A DNA stretch of 64,000 nt from Perognathus longimembris pacificus (Eukaryota > Chordata > Mammalia > Rodentia > Heteromyidae). The position numbers and the translations under genes are program-made. Position 1 is the first letter of the stretch. The number at the start of each line of letters is the position of its first letter. Below, piece after piece: positions 1 through 12,511 of this stretch. The notes below the pieces were generated by a model that worked only from the letters and a program-made list of their open reading frames with translations, had not been told where the DNA came from and searched no databases. The stretch is from contig NC_063181.1 in the NCBI RefSeq assembly GCF_023159225.1, positions 6,779,606 to 6,843,605 on the forward strand, in the 5' to 3' direction.

Positions 1-1618
1 TTTTGCCTTGCATCCTTGCTCTGACCAAGAAAGTATTGCTGAGCTTCCTGGCAGATCAGATAAGGTGGAAATTTGAGAAAATGGTGCAGTTCCCCTCATT
101 TCTATGTCACCCCCAAATGCTTTGGGTGAGAGTATAACATCCCACGTGGCAGCAGTTTAAACTCATCTTCTTCTCCTGATGCTCAAGAGTGGGGAAGGAG
201 CCATGTTGGAGCGCCATCGAAAGGACTCCAAGCCAATGCTCAGTTCCGGTCTTATCTCCGGCAGCGTCCTGGAGATCGGAGACGAATGGCTAACACAATG
301 GTGGAAAACCCTTCCAACTTGCAAGTTGGAAAAATCAGAGAGAGCCTGAATCCCAGCTCACAATTCCCCCGAACCTCTATAGCATGCAGGTGCCAATCAT
401 TTTTTTTCTTCCTCCTTTAAATTCAGACTCATTAAAATATGTATTTTGCAAAGGGATTAAATTCAAACATCTGGGAAGGGAGGCAGGGGCGTGGAGGGGG
501 GCCGTCCACCATTGGAATTTTTTTTTTTTTAACTTCGCTTCAGATTTTGATTGTTTCGTTTCTTTCAAGCTGGGGATAAGAGGCCGCTTGCTGAGGTGGT
601 GTGTGGTGTGTGGGGGGGGATGACAGAAAAGACTTCCAAGGGCCCCAGACTTCATCAACAGCCATTAGTGTGGGAAAGGAACCCGAAGATGCCAAACAAC
701 AGGAAATTACCCGAAGAATCTGTCAGCACAATCAGCTGCTATTTTCATTGTTCTTTGGCAAATTTATACACAGTCGGGAACACCTGGGCTGGCCTGCAGC
801 CCAGGTTTGACTAATTGCCAGGGGAGAGGACTCCTCATTTGTCTTCGAAGGGCTTTCCTCCATTCGCTCCTCCAAACATGTGGTTTTACTTTGCCCCTCT
901 CCCGGCAGGAAATGGCAGGACAGTGAGACACAAAATAAATGAGTTCGCTTCCAAGAGGTTGCCTCCTCAGAGGCTACTCCAAAAATAACTGTCTTGTGAG
1001 AGGTTGTTAATAACCAAGATTCTATAGACTGTCCTCAGAAAACAACATTTCAAAGACACCCTCATTTCCACAGCCACCCCCTTCCCTTCCAAATGCAGCA
1101 CCGCGCATGAAAAAATAAAAGCTGCGGGAGATGAGAGAAGTAATCAAGCACCCTGTCTTTGGGAGGTTGGAGAGTGTCACCCGGCTCAGAGATCGGCAAA
1201 GTCTCTCCCCGGGAACCACAGCCTGACCACAGCCCTGGGCCCTGACATGGAAGGGGAGCCGAGGGTAAGCGCCCGATGGGTCAGAGTCTGGGCGCCACCA
1301 TGCCCGGCCTTCCCTGTCTTAAATACAACTTGTACACGTCGCAGTGGGGCCCAGGCTGATCCTTGAAGGCCTGGACAGAGTCCAACTGGTTCTTGTCACT
1401 GGGGGGCTTGGCATAGGGCTGGCACGAGGGCAGGGCTGAGTGGAGAACATGGAGAAAACCACACTAATCACCTGCTCGACGGCTTGCTGCCCAGGGCTGG
1501 GCGTAGATCGGTTTCAATTTCTTCAGCTTCAAGAGATCACTTTTTGACAAGAACCACCTGCCATTGTGGCAGCCTTCACCCCTAGCCTCACTCCATATGT
1601 GTGCAGGTCAACATACCA

Positions 1619-1674
1619 ACACACACACACACACACACACACGCACGCACGCACACACACGCGCACACACACAC
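1619..1674. repeat. (CA)n microsatellite with CG interruptions
   Basis: Alternating CA with interspersed CG steps. Confidence 0.95.
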
Positions 1675-2408
1675 CCCTTCCATCTCACACCCTCATCGTC
1701 TGAAGCAGAGCTCTAGCCAGCATATTCTATTTGAGTAGCGAGTGACGCTTTCTATGCCTTTGAAGCCAATAGCGTTTTTCTAACTTAATTGCCCACTCTG
1801 TTCGGCGCGCTGATTGGAGAACAGTTGCAGGGACACTTTCGTATTGAAATGTCCATCCACCTGGGCTGGGTTCACCTGCATTGTGTGGCTCAGATGACTT
1901 AGGAGTTCTGGCATGGTGTCAACAAAGAGCCGATTGCTTTTTCTTTCTCCCCTTCGTTCTTCTGGAAGCATTTCGAGAATGAGGCAGATCATTACCTCCC
2001 TAGGTGAAGCCAGCAACATTTGGGTTTGATTTGGGTCCAGTCGCAGACCCCTTTCTCGAAGTTGAGCTGCGCTGTAATTTTAAACTGACCCAACTTCCCC
2101 CCTTAGCAAAGGTAGAAAAATGTTATGGGGCGTTTTACAGCCCGCAGACCCTCATTTATGCCAAAACACTGCGAGAGTTCAGACTTGGCTTATTTTCCCT
2201 AAATCAGAGATGTTTTGACATGTTTATTTGTTTAATTTGTTTATTTTGACTAGCTCTGATTATAATTGGCAGCAGTGTGCAGAGTTAACGTTAGACAGTG
2301 TCTTAGGCTTGTCTGTTACAATAATGCAGAAGGAATGTGAAGAGAAAGCAAGCCTCCACAGAACAATAGCAGACAGGCAGGAAAAGCCCCAGAAGTTTCC
2401 TTCACAAA

Positions 2409-2507
2409 AGGAGGAGGAAGAGGAGGAAGAGGGGGAGGAGGAAGAGGAGGAGGAGGAGGAGGAGGAGGAGGAGGAGGAGGAGGAGGAGGAGGAGGAAGAG
2501 GAGGAAG
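2409..2507. repeat. Poly-purine (GGA/GAA)n tract
   Basis: About 100 bases of uninterrupted purine on the plus strand, mainly GAG/GGA triplets. The poly-Glu open frame across it is a low-complexity artefact. Confidence 0.95.
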
Positions 2508-4571
2508 GACCTCAGTTTTAAATTTTATTTACAAATGTATACAGAACATAGCACAAATTATCCTACTATTTCTTGTGTTCAAACAAGCCTGGCTTTTTGC
2601 TAATATACTCGTGGAGCAGTTCCTAAAAGTGGAATTTTAAATATCTCTTTAAGCGTTGGAACTTGATTTGGGGAGATTTACTTTTTATCGTTCTATGGGC
2701 CTCTTAAAAAAATAAAGCTGCCATAACTGGTCAATAATGTTGTGGTAAGTTTGCAATGATGACAGAGGCTCTAACACCATGTGTGGTTGGAAACATATTT
2801 TCTGATTCTTTGTCTTAAAAAAAAAAAAAGAAAGAGAGAAAGAAAGGAAAAGAATCCCCAAGCAGTGAGATTTACAACCCCGAGAAGCTTGTTTGACTCC
2901 TGAAGCAATTTCTTCTGCCTCTCTATGCCTGGCGGGGTTAGATCAACTTTCTCCTCGATGCTCATAGAAAGCTTGTTTCTTGGGGCGGATCTATATTTCC
3001 ACCTATAAAAGACCCATCATCCACTTCATAGAAGGAATCTCTATGCGTTGCTCAGCCAGATCACAAATGGCAGTCATACTGTGTTGTTTCCAGGGCATTC
3101 ATCCTTAGGCAGTTACGGGAAGGAGGGTGCCTCTCCCCCCGGCCCCTACCCCACCAGCTCATTTCAGCCTGGAGTTCAAGACCGCTTGCCCGGTAAGGCA
3201 CGCGCGGCTGCGGTTCCTTGCAGGGGAGTCTCAGAACTCTGTTCATCTATACATTCTGCCATGGATGCACACAGCCCACAAGCCTTGCCCACGTTCGCTG
3301 CCCATAGACAGGATGCTCCCTACGGTGTGCCGTCGTGAGCTGCAACACCACCTGCCCCCTCCCAGGGGCCAGGTTCAGGTTCCCGGATCTACATACGGCA
3401 CGCAGCCCACAGGTCCCTGGGTCTTGGAAGATGGGCTGGGAGAAGCCACCGTCTCCAGGCACGTGATCCATCCACGGCTAGCTCACTTTAGACTTGTGTG
3501 GAGCAAGAGAAATGGCCCCAGCAGCAAGAAAAGGGCCCACTGCCCTGGCCCGGCCTGCCCTGAGGGGCTCCAAGCTGGGCTTGCTGGGACCGTGTTATGG
3601 ACGGCGTTCTGCCTTGTTTCTGTCAACATCTTGGGAGAACTAGCAGGACATAGAGATAAAGAATATAACCTCACCTCGGGAGGTGGAGGCAGGGGTGGGG
3701 CCTCTTCCTGTGAGTCAGTGTGGGATGAGACAGGAGTAGGGAGAACACGAGGACTACACAAATTTTGCAACAGGAAAAGCAAAAGGAAATCACTGCCCTC
3801 GGTTTTCCTTTCCCTTCTGTGCTGTCACCAGACCTGCGGCCAGCGTTAGTGAAGCACTGAATCCCAGCCGGGATTTCTGTCCCCCGTCCCCCATGTTGGA
3901 CTGTGGCCCTTACGCTGCCTTCCTGCTTCCTACGTTCTCCACGTGTTTTGTTGTCCAAATTGCTTTGGGCTCACAGCAAAGTCGAATGTGTCCCACCCTC
4001 AAAGCGCTGCTGTTGTTATCTTTGTTCTAAAGGGAAAGCTTAAACTCGTTCTTAGGAGAACAAGTTGGCTAAACTGAGTAATGAGGCATGAGCCCTAAGT
4101 GTTTTTAAGCTCCTTAGATATCGAGGTTATATAAATAATATGCCATATTATTGAAATGGAACTATTCGGCCTTTTGCCAGGGGACCCCGTGTTAGGAATA
4201 TTTTACATGTGAAGATCAAATGAGGCAGAGTCTAACGAAGTCTTGCTGTCGGAAGCTCTGGCTGGATCGCTGGGTGATTGTAGACTAAGGCGAACAACCA
4301 GAAAAGTAGCTAACTGGAAGAAGAGTTTAAGAACCATTTTACTGCCTGCCAAGGCAGTTCCTAAGATGGCTCCAGAGATTCCCCAAACTCATTACGTGAA
4401 AAATGATCCAGGATTCCGAGACTTTCTCAGAATGATAACGCCGGCTCCGTGTTCACCCGTGGTGACGGGCGGCGACTCCTTGCCCGGTAAAATCCTCTGA
4501 CACCTCAAAGACTAAGGGTTGCTCAAGAAGAAAGTCTTGTATTATCTCATCTCGTTAAGAAACTTAAAGCT

Positions 4572-4780
4572 GGGGCTGGGGATATGGCCTGTGGCAAGAG
4601 CGCTTGCCTCGTATACATGAAGCCCTGGGTTCGATTCCCCAGCACCACATATACAGAAAACGGCCAGAGGGGGCGCTGTGGCTCAAGTGGCAGAGTGCTA
4701 GCCTTGAGCAAAAAGAAGCCAGGGACAGTGCTCAGGCCCTGACCCAAGGCCCAGGACTGGCCAAAAAAAAGAAAGAAAGA
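4572..4780 (+). mobile_element. IDL-Geo-type dimeric SINE with perfect 15-bp target-site duplication
   Basis: The left monomer is tRNA-Ala/ID-like (GGGGCTGGGGATATGGCC..., B-box GGTTCGATTCC). The right monomer starts CGGCCAG and contains GTGGCTCAAGTGGCAGAG, ending CAGGACTGGCC plus a GAAA-rich tail. AAGAAACTTAAAGCT flanks it exactly at 4557-4571 and 4781-4795. This is a clean, fairly young retrotransposition. Confidence 0.93.
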
Positions 4781-4800
4781 AAGAAACTTAAAGCTAAAAT

Positions 4801-5021
4801 CAGGCACCCGTGGCTCACACCCGCCATCCTAGCCACTCGGGAGGTTGAGATCACAGGATCATGGTTCGAAGCCAAGCCCCGGCAGGAAAGTCTGGGAGAC
4901 TCTCATCTCTACCCACCAAAAAGCCACAAGTGGTGCTGTAGCTCTACTGGGAGAACACTAGCCTTGAGTGAAAACACTAAGGCAGACTGCCTAGGCCCTG
5001 AGTTCAAGCCTTGGTACCAGC
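4801..5021 (+). mobile_element. B1-Geo composite SINE
   Basis: An Alu/B1-like head (GTGGCTCACACC...GGGAGGTTGAGATC) is followed by the same right module as IDL-Geo and ends at GAGTTCAAGCC. A (CA)n run follows at about 5063-5092. The copy is moderately diverged. Confidence 0.85.
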
Positions 5022-5228
5022 ATGCGTGCAAGCTTGCATGTGCGCGTGTGTGCGCACTCACGTGCACACACACACACACATACACATACACACAACAACA
5101 ACAGCGGAAGGAGAACAGTTCCTCCACGGTCACCCTCCTGCTCTACAGTCTTTCCATGCCGGGGCCTTACCTTGGCCCCCATACAGCCAAGGATGGTGAA
5201 GGACTTCAAGATACTTCTTTTTTTCTTC

Positions 5229-5402
5229 CACACCCAGAAACTCACACATGCTAGGCAAGCACTCTACTGCTTGGGCCACGCTCCCACCCCTTTCTTCGTT
5301 TGTTTTTGAGATGAGGTCTTTCTAATGTGGGGCTAGCCTGGGTCGTGTGATCCTCCTGTCTCTGCCTCCCAAGTCTAAGGGATTGCAGACAGTTGCCACC
5401 AG
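5229..5402 (-). mobile_element. Old ID-B1 (B4-like) SINE
   Basis: Read on the minus strand it has a B1-like head (complement of CTCTGCCTCCCAAGT) and an ID-like tail (complement of GCTAGGCAAGCACTCTACTGC). It is diverged, without a clear duplication. Confidence 0.6.
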
Positions 5403-5555
5403 GTCTGCCTCTGCTTTTCCCCATGTCACATTTCTGCTGTGACTTTATAAAGGGAGATGGGGAGAATAGCTAGGAAAATAAAATATGAGATTAATATTTG
5501 TCAAGAAGGAAGTCTTTTAGCTTATTATCCAATCATGTTAAGAAGGACAAGGCTA

Positions 5556-5760
5556 AACCAAGACACCAGTGGCTCAAACCTCTTATCCTACTCAGGAGGC
5601 TGTGATCTGATGATTACCATTCAAACCCAGTCTGGGAAGACAAACTCTGATCTCCCATTAGCCAGCAAAAAGCCAGAAGTGGAGGTGTGGCTCAAGTGGT
5701 AGGGCACCAGCCTTCAGCAAAAAATCCAATAAGAACACAAGGCCCTTGATTCATGCCCCA
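5556..5760 (+). mobile_element. B1-Geo composite SINE
   Basis: The diverged head CACCAGTGGCTCAAACC leads into the right module GCCAGAAGTGG...GGCTCAAGTGG. An A-rich tail with AAAC and AAAT repeats extends to about 5800. Confidence 0.8.
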
Positions 5761-5802
5761 ATGCTGTCAGTAAACAAACAAACAGGCAAATAAATAAATA
5801 AA

Positions 5803-7040
5803 TGCCTCAGCCACAGCAAATGCTAGCTCTCAATATACTTTTAAAAAAAAATAGAATCCAAAACCACAATTGCATTCTGTCACCTCTGAAGAGAAAGTTC
5901 CCTCTCTGGTGTGTTTTTACTACGTGTTCAGCCAAAAGCACTCCCTGTTTTGCTTGTTATAGAAGGTTATGTAAATACGAAGTGGTGTTGTTCTAGTCGA
6001 TGTGAGGTCATCTTCAGTTTGGCTCAAGCCGGCTCCGGAGAAGTCCTGTCCTTGGTTCTGACTGCTTTGGGCCTTCCCAGTGGGGTCCTCTAAAGCCCCC
6101 ACCGCAGATAACTCCTCTCTTCCTCTGGTTGTGCGTACACGCTTTCCTCCGCCCGGTCACCTCTGTGCTAGCCCGGAGCTTTCCCATGATGCTCCAGGCC
6201 ACCAGCCCGATCAGCAGCTGGCACCGGGAGAGGCGGCTGCAGCCCCCCGGGGACTTGTGCAATCCTGCTGAATTCCCCACCAGGCCCACACTGGGCAGGG
6301 TGTTGTCTGGACGCGCACGCCCAGCCCCAAGCCAGCGGCCTCTCGAGCTGTTCATCCATCAGCCCTTTGGATTCCCCTGGCCAGCACTCGGCCTCTCGCC
6401 CTGCCAGGGGTCTCTGGCTCTCCTTGTGACCACACACAACCTGGCAGGAGGGCCAGGCAGATGGCCGTGGACTCCAGGGACACCAGCGTCTCACAGGCAC
6501 TAGAAGATGGCCCCCGCGGTGAAGACACCACTGTTCTCCCACTCACCCGCTCCTTGGTCTTCAGTCCTCTTTCCCCTTCTCCCCTTTCCTTGCCCAAAGT
6601 AGTGGGCGAGCTAGCCACACCCACACTCTATGCGCTGAACCCAAAGCCAAAGAGATCACCAGCCCCGGGGCCACGTCGGGAAGTCCCCGTGCTCCTGTCT
6701 CTTTACTTTGCTCCCGCTCCTTAGCATTTTTTTCGGCTTGTGGATAGAATAATGCCATCCACCCAGCCCCACCCAGGAGAGCATCACCCCCCAAGGCCAG
6801 AGTGTCAATTGCACAACTCTGTGTGCAGGAAGCCACTTGAACTTTTCTCTCGCACCTGCCACCGAGCCTTCTATTGTCCCCTGAGTGGTCGGGCCAGGCC
6901 AGGAGGTAATAAAGGCGGAAGACTCGGCCATCTGACAGCAGCCTGCTCTCTCCATTGTCCCAGACAGTGTCAGACCCATCACGTGTTGCTACTTAGTTCT
7001 CAACTTTAAAAAAAAATTTATTTTTTTCCTCACAAAGCAA
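5803..7040. other. Gene-free unique sequence
   Basis: GC-moderate unique sequence with overlapping open frames in several phases at 6.0-6.9 kb. None has a recognisable domain or flanking splice sites I would defend. Confidence 0.4.
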
Positions 7041-7044
7041 TATC

Positions 7045-7275
7045 CAGGCTGGGCACCTGAGGCTCATACCTGTCATCCTAGCTACGCAAGAGGCTGAGAT
7101 CTGAGGATCGCAGGTTGAAGCTAGCCTGGGCAGGAAAGTTCATAAGACTCATATCTCCAATTAACATCAAAAGGCCCAAGTGGAGTGGTGACTCAAGTAG
7201 TAGAGCACTAGTCCTGAGAAACAAAGTTAAGGGACAACACTCAGGCTCTGAGTTCAAACCCCAGTACCGGCACAT
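7045..7275 (+). mobile_element. B1-Geo composite SINE
   Basis: Head CTGGGCACCTGAGGCTCATACC, middle GAGATCTGAGGATCGC, right module with GAGTTCAAACCCCAG, then a GTGTGTAC-type microsatellite tail. Confidence 0.85.
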
Positions 7276-7369
7276 GTGTGTGTACACACGTACATACACA
7301 CAGTAACAACGTCTAACTTAAAGAGTGTGTAATGCTGTTGAGCCATTTCTATGGGAAGTTAGCACAATA

Positions 7370-7635
7370 CCAGAGGCCCCTTGGTATCCAAGGGGCACAG
7401 ATTCCAGGCCCCCAAACGTGCAGGGGCTCAGCTTCCTTACATATAACACGTAGCATTTCATACACTCTGTGTGCATTCTTTTGTATAGGATAAACCATCT
7501 GTAAATAACCTGTAACACGCACTACAATGTAAACAGGTGCACATCGTTATGCCTTATTGTTTCAGAAGTCAAGACAAGAAAGACACTGTACACATTTAGT
7601 ACAGATACAATTTGCTCGAATCTTTTCCATCTTTA
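7370..7635 (+). mobile_element. Tigger/MER2-like DNA transposon fossil
   Basis: The segment CCCCTTGGTATCCA...GATTCCAGG, followed by TACAATGTAAAC and a TTATTGTTTCAGAAG...ACAAGAAAGAC...GTACA stretch, resembles the internal order of Tigger-derived (pogo-like) non-autonomous elements of mammals. The terminal repeats are decayed. Family assignment is from memory. Confidence 0.55.
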
Positions 7636-7639
7636 CTTG

Positions 7640-8865
7640 GTCATATCCCCCCACCCCTCCACCCCAAAGTCATTTTCCTAATAAGTGCCAAATAACAAAT
7701 GTAGCCACGCTAGCTGAGAAGGCACAAAGAAAGGCAAAGACAGGGCCCAAACAGCCAAGAACCAGCCACCACTTGGGCATACGGCTCTGCTTTGCTTCCA
7801 CTCCATTACAAGGGGATTCTCAATTTCAGGAACAGAACCAAGTTATTCAGCCGCCGGCCTGGGGCATCTATGGCTCTCTGTCGCCATCCTGTGGCCAACA
7901 CCGCCTAGCACGATTCCTGCCTAAAGAGGATCAAGTGCCTGACAGGCAGGGTGCATCAAATCACAGTTATCTCCTCCGCAGAATTCCGAGAGCTTCCAGC
8001 GTGCGTGCCCCCTTTTGCTTCCCGGGCCCTCCTACCTCCCTCATTAACTGCTCTGTTTGTCTTTGAGATAAAGGGATCTTGGCTGGCCTCCCCTTGTTGA
8101 CTGAAAAACTCAATACTCCACAAGAACAGCTTTTGTGGCACTTGAGCCAAACCTACAGTTCTCTAATTGGTTTAAAAGATGGGGAGGTCGGGTGGGGAGA
8201 GAGAATCGCTGAGCGCCGGGGAGGCTGTGCGCGGAGCTGGCTGGAGCTGGCTTTGTGCAAGTGCCAAATGACAACTAAGCCCTTTTTTATTGACTCATTT
8301 GGTCTCGGAGCTACAAAGACCTCTCTAATTGCGGGAGGAAGCAGACACCAGGCAGCTTAAGTGACACTCGGCTCTTCCTGAGGAATGTGAGCGTTTGTCC
8401 TCGATGTGCAGAACCCTTACTTGGGCTTCTCCCTTGCCCTTTAGGTCTGGGGGTTCACGACCCGGATGCAGGGTTCCGTTCTAACTGCCATGGTGTTTTT
8501 TTTCTTTAGTAAATGCCTACTGGGCTTTCCTTCTAGGAGTCTCCAGCCTCCAAACTCCAGCCTCCTACTGTAATCAGTGAGCTGGTACAAAGCCAGGGAC
8601 CAGCCTGGCCGACAGACATACCAGCCAGCCCGGAACCAGCAGTCGATGGAAGCGAAGCCATGGCCGGGGAGCCCAGGATGGGCTGCACATAAGTTCAGAC
8701 TCCGTCCTGCTCCCCCCCGTCCCCCCCCACCCTCCCAGGATTCCAGGTTCATGGGATTTCTAAAGGTAATTGGTTTACGTAGGTTTAAGCACTAGCTTTA
8801 CCCTTTAAGGAAAGGTAAGTGCACCCTCAAATGCCTTCATACATTAAAACTGAACAAGAGGCAGG
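7640..8865. other. Gene-free unique sequence with possible conserved element
   Basis: No exon is recognised. The stretch 8090-8360 is repeat-free, with AT-rich homeobox-type words (TCTAATTGG, CTCTAATTGC) and a near-AP-1 TGACTCATTT. It has the look of a conserved non-coding element, which is only an impression. Confidence 0.35.
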
Positions 8866-8867
8866 CA

Positions 8868-9074
8868 TCCGTGGCTCACGCCTGCAATCCTAGCTACTCA
8901 GAGGCTAAGATCGGAGGGTCACCGCTGGAACCCACACCAGACAAACCAACCTGACAGATTCTTATCACCAATTAAGAAGCAAAAAGCCAGAAGGGGTGCT
9001 GTGGCTCAAATGGTACAGTGCAAGCCTTGAGCAAAAGCAGTGTCCAGGTCCTGAGTTCAAGCCCCAGGAGCAGC
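8868..9074 (+). mobile_element. B1-Geo composite SINE
   Basis: Head CATCCGTGGCTCACGCC, right module GCCAGAAGGGGTGCTGTGGCTC and end GAGTTCAAGCCCCAGGAG. The tail is replaced by a (GC)n(AC)n run. Confidence 0.88.
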
Positions 9075-9081
9075 GTGCGCG

Positions 9082-9124
<43 letters not shown>
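9075..9124. repeat. (GC)n(AC)n compound microsatellite at a SINE tail
   Basis: Alternating purine-pyrimidine run directly abutting the 3' end of the preceding SINE. Confidence 0.95.
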
Positions 9125-9125
<1 letters not shown>

Positions 9126-9359
9126 AGAACACCAATGACTTAACTTGTGTCTGCACGTTTGCAGATCTGGGCCTGGGCATGGCTCTTGGTGGGACACTGG
9201 CTGCACGCATATGAGGCTTTTCCTGCTGGCTGTTCTCTGACATACACAGAGGAAAAGCCATATGGAGAACGTGGGAGAGAAGAGAGCGATCGAAAAGTCA
9301 AGCCAGCCGGGGTCAGTGTACTGCATCCAAGAAAGATAGGGCAAGACTTGTAAGTACAC

Positions 9360-9765
9360 AACCAAGTATTATGGAACCATAAGAAACTAGGTCATTTGCA
9401 ACAAGAAAAAAAAAAAGAGGACAGAACTGGAGATTAGCAAGTCAAGTGACATAAGCCAGACACAGAAGGACACATGTTGCATGGTTTTTCTCATAGGAGG
9501 AATCTAGAGCAAAAGAAGAAGAAGAAATGTAAGGAATATGACATAAATGTCAAAGGGGACTGTTTGGAAAGAAGCAGCCGTGGGGTGGGGGAGAAGCTGG
9601 GGCTGCAGCCCGCAGGGGGGGAGCAGCAGGAAAGGAGAGGAGGGTGGGGAGCCGGCAGGGTCAAAGCCTATGGTATGCATGGGCAGAAGGATCACAGCAG
9701 AACCCTTTTGTACAATTAGTACATGCCAATTGCTAAAGACGTGTGATATCACGCTACAAACACGT
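9360..9765 (+). mobile_element. LINE-1 3' end fragment
   Basis: Words typical of the L1 3' region appear in order: GTGACATAAGCCAGACACAGAAGGACA, then CATAGGAGGAATCTAGAGC, a G-rich 3' UTR, and TTTTGTACAATTAGTACATGC. 5'-truncated, with no coding capacity. Confidence 0.7.
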
Positions 9766-12234
9766 TTATTATACATTTTGAGTGTTTTCTTATTTCATTT
9801 GTCTCTTAGTGATGATGTTAACAGATGTTAAGTATTGCTGGTAATTCAACCTAGTTTTTAATTTTTTTTATCATAATCGGACTCTTCCTCTTTCAGCCCC
9901 CCCCCCCCCCACCTTGTCCCCTTCTTCCCCGTGACCATCTTACGGCTCAGGGCCTTTCCAAGCTGAGGCTAAGACTCTCCAGCCTTGATGAGAGAATCTG
10001 ACTTGCCTGTGAAAGCTCTCTCTTTGCACCTCTCTGCATCTAGCGCTACCAGCCTGTGGTGTAGAGGTTCCCTCGGGGCTGCCCCTGCCCTTGGTGGCGG
10101 CAGCCTCGAAGTTGCCACTGTGACCCAGCCTGCTTGTGGACATCTTCTTGCACCGTCTTCTTCCTCGCAGGGCTGGCTGTCCCTGGACACAGGTTTCTCA
10201 TGGGCAGAACACACAGAAGTGACAGCCGGCTACTCATAACACCCGTGACCGAAAGAAAGCTGGTGGCCTTCTTGTTGGCCACTCTGTCAGGCTCGATTAC
10301 CTGCTGGTAGCTGGGGTGACAAGCCCCACCATTGCCCCCCGATGGCAAAGGTGAAATAAATATATAATAATAATAAGCATCGGGGGAGCCTGCTGACCAA
10401 GAGGCCAAAAAAGGGGGACTTGAAGACCACGGAGGCCACCATCATGACCGCAGCTCGCCCATTAAGAAGCAAGGACACAAGAAACAGCAGTCGATGGGGC
10501 TTGGGGAGACCATTTCAAATTGCCTCCAGTTACCCTCCACCTAAATGCCTTGAACAATCCACCCCTTATCTGAGTCTGATTTCCTCCTTTATTAAAGAAG
10601 CTCCTAGGCGATACTTTTGATGACAATGAAAAAGAAACTCCCCCCATCATTTGGCAGAAACAGACTTCTTTTCTTCTGCGATTTGCATGTGTGATTATCC
10701 GGGATCCTCTGGAAGACTCTGTGGTTCCACTGGGCTCTACGTAGGAGAGGAAGCAGCCGGTTAGGTTTGGGGAGGGCTAAGGAGAAGGATATGGGCAGTA
10801 ATGATCAGTTCCTGTGGGCACACATCTCTTCCGTGTGGTTTCTCTGCCTCCCTTGGTCCTAGCAGGTGCACACAAGCTACAAAAGCAGACGCACAGCTTT
10901 GTGCGTCTTTGTCTTCATTCTGGAATCCCTGGGCCACCGATGCTCGTCCACGGGTGAACGCGTCTTTTGGATTCCTGTAAAGATGTTGGAGACGCTGGCT
11001 TTCCTTCCGAGCCGGTCAGGTCGCATCGGGAGATGCTGTGATCACACACAGAGGGCCTTTCTGAAGCACAGAAGCACCGCAAGGGCAGGGGAAGGGAAAG
11101 AGGGGACACCTCTGGCTGGCGGGGTCACAGCCCAAGAGCCACCACAAAGATTCCGATCACGTGGCCTTCCGGGTAAATTTGGCCAGCAAGCTCAGCACCT
11201 CTGCCAAACATGCGAACCCATAGATCGGCTGGCTTGAGGTGAGGATCCACAACTCACGTCCCACCGTCCCAGTAAAGCCAGAGACCTGGAAGGCCCTCAG
11301 GTGGGGGGCGGTGGGGTGGGAGTCAAGGAAGAGCACAGGACGGCTTTCCTGACCCACATGGCAGCTGTGTGCGCAGGCAGAGGACTCGGGAGACCCACCT
11401 ACAGCACCCCAAGTCCCCCCTTCCCGATGCACATGGCGGAAGGCCGCTCCCTAGTCTTAGCGAGTGGGAAGCACGCTGACGCCTGCTTTGGGCGAGATCT
11501 AGGTCCAAGACAGACGGGAGAGGAAGCTGGAAGCCTGTGCAGGTGACTTCCGCCCTGGGAGGGCCGGGCAGCCCCGGCGGCCAGGCCACTGGTGAGAGGG
11601 GTTAGTGACGAGAGCCTGGCTGTGTGTTCCTCAGGGGGGGCACTGTGCGAGAGGGGAAAAGCAGCCAACCTGGAGGCTGACCCCATCCTCTCTCACCCAC
11701 TCCCCTCCGTGTGCAAGGGTGAAGCGTGTCACCTCGCCTCTGCAGCCAGGAGGCGCTAATAGCTCCCCGGGGGACAGAGCCAATTGCCTGGGCCTTGGGC
11801 TCCTGGGGACCAAGCTGGAGCCAGCGGAATCAATCACGGAGCCTCACACTTGACCGTGTCACACACGTCTCCCCAGGACTCCTACCCCACTTGGCGAGGG
11901 CAGTTACAGTAACGGTCCTAATCCTTGCTGAACTGTCGGCTCCACTTGCTACAGGAGAATTCCCAACTCCCTAGCTCGTGAGGTTCCCAGAGCTCACGAC
12001 ATCTTCGGAGCTCCGGGATTAAGCAATGCGCAGAAATAAGGGCTGACAGCTACAGCGTGGCCCCCACCCCCCTAACTTCTCCATCCTCTTTTATGGATGA
12101 CCCTTTAATGTCGCAAAAGGGGGCCATCATTTGTGTTCCCCATCAGTAGTACACCAATGCCATACTCTAGTCGTCTTCTTCTGACTCCTAACAGCTCCTA
12201 ACCAACCCCTAGCCCTTACCCCTCCAGCCGCTGT

Positions 12235-12282
<48 letters not shown>

Positions 12283-12505
12283 CAACCCCAAGGTCTGTGC
12301 AATACTTCCAAAGTCGCAGAATGCATGGATCCAAGAACGCATGGAAAGGAAGCATCCTCACTAGTTTGCTCTAAAGAAGTGATTCTCACTATTGTGGGAT
12401 ATACAGATGAAGGTGATGGGAATATTTTAGAATGACAAACTAGAATTTTTTTTTCTTTGCTCCATGCCTGCCATCTTACGGAGTCACACGGGAGCCATTA
12501 GAATA
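9766..12505. other. Gene-free unique sequence with C-run and CA repeat
   Basis: No exon is recognised. It contains a 14-base C run at 9897-9910 and a long (CA)n at 12236-12281. Open frames around 10.0-11.9 kb overlap on both strands and look like chance in GC-richer DNA. Confidence 0.4.
12236..12281. repeat. (CA)n microsatellite
   Basis: Pure CA repeat of about 23 units. Confidence 0.97.
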
Positions 12506-12511
12506 GAGAGT

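Larger units (their letters stand above)
1..4556. other. Gene-free unique sequence, left edge
   Basis: I see no coding exon here. Unique sequence predominates, with low interspersed-repeat content compared with the rest of the window. The long open frame at 3127-3849 (+) has no recognisable domain and is overlapped by open frames on the other strand, so I treat it as chance. Poly-purine and CA tracts within it are listed separately. The low repeat density could reflect a regulatory domain, but that is inference. Confidence 0.5.

Noticed and set aside
2228..2521. Open frame with a poly-glutamate tail
   Set aside because: It reads through the GAG/GGA purine tract and is low complexity only.
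3127..3849. 240-codon plus-strand open frame
   Set aside because: No recognisable domain, overlapping open frames on the other strand, and no splice or promoter context. Probably chance.
4572..4660. tRNA gene
   Set aside because: The tRNA-like boxes belong to the left monomer of a dimeric SINE with a poly-A-rich tail and target-site duplication, not to a functional tRNA.
10287..10478. Hydrophobic minus-strand open frame
   Set aside because: The hydrophobicity comes from a TTA/ATA-rich stretch. No homology is recognised.
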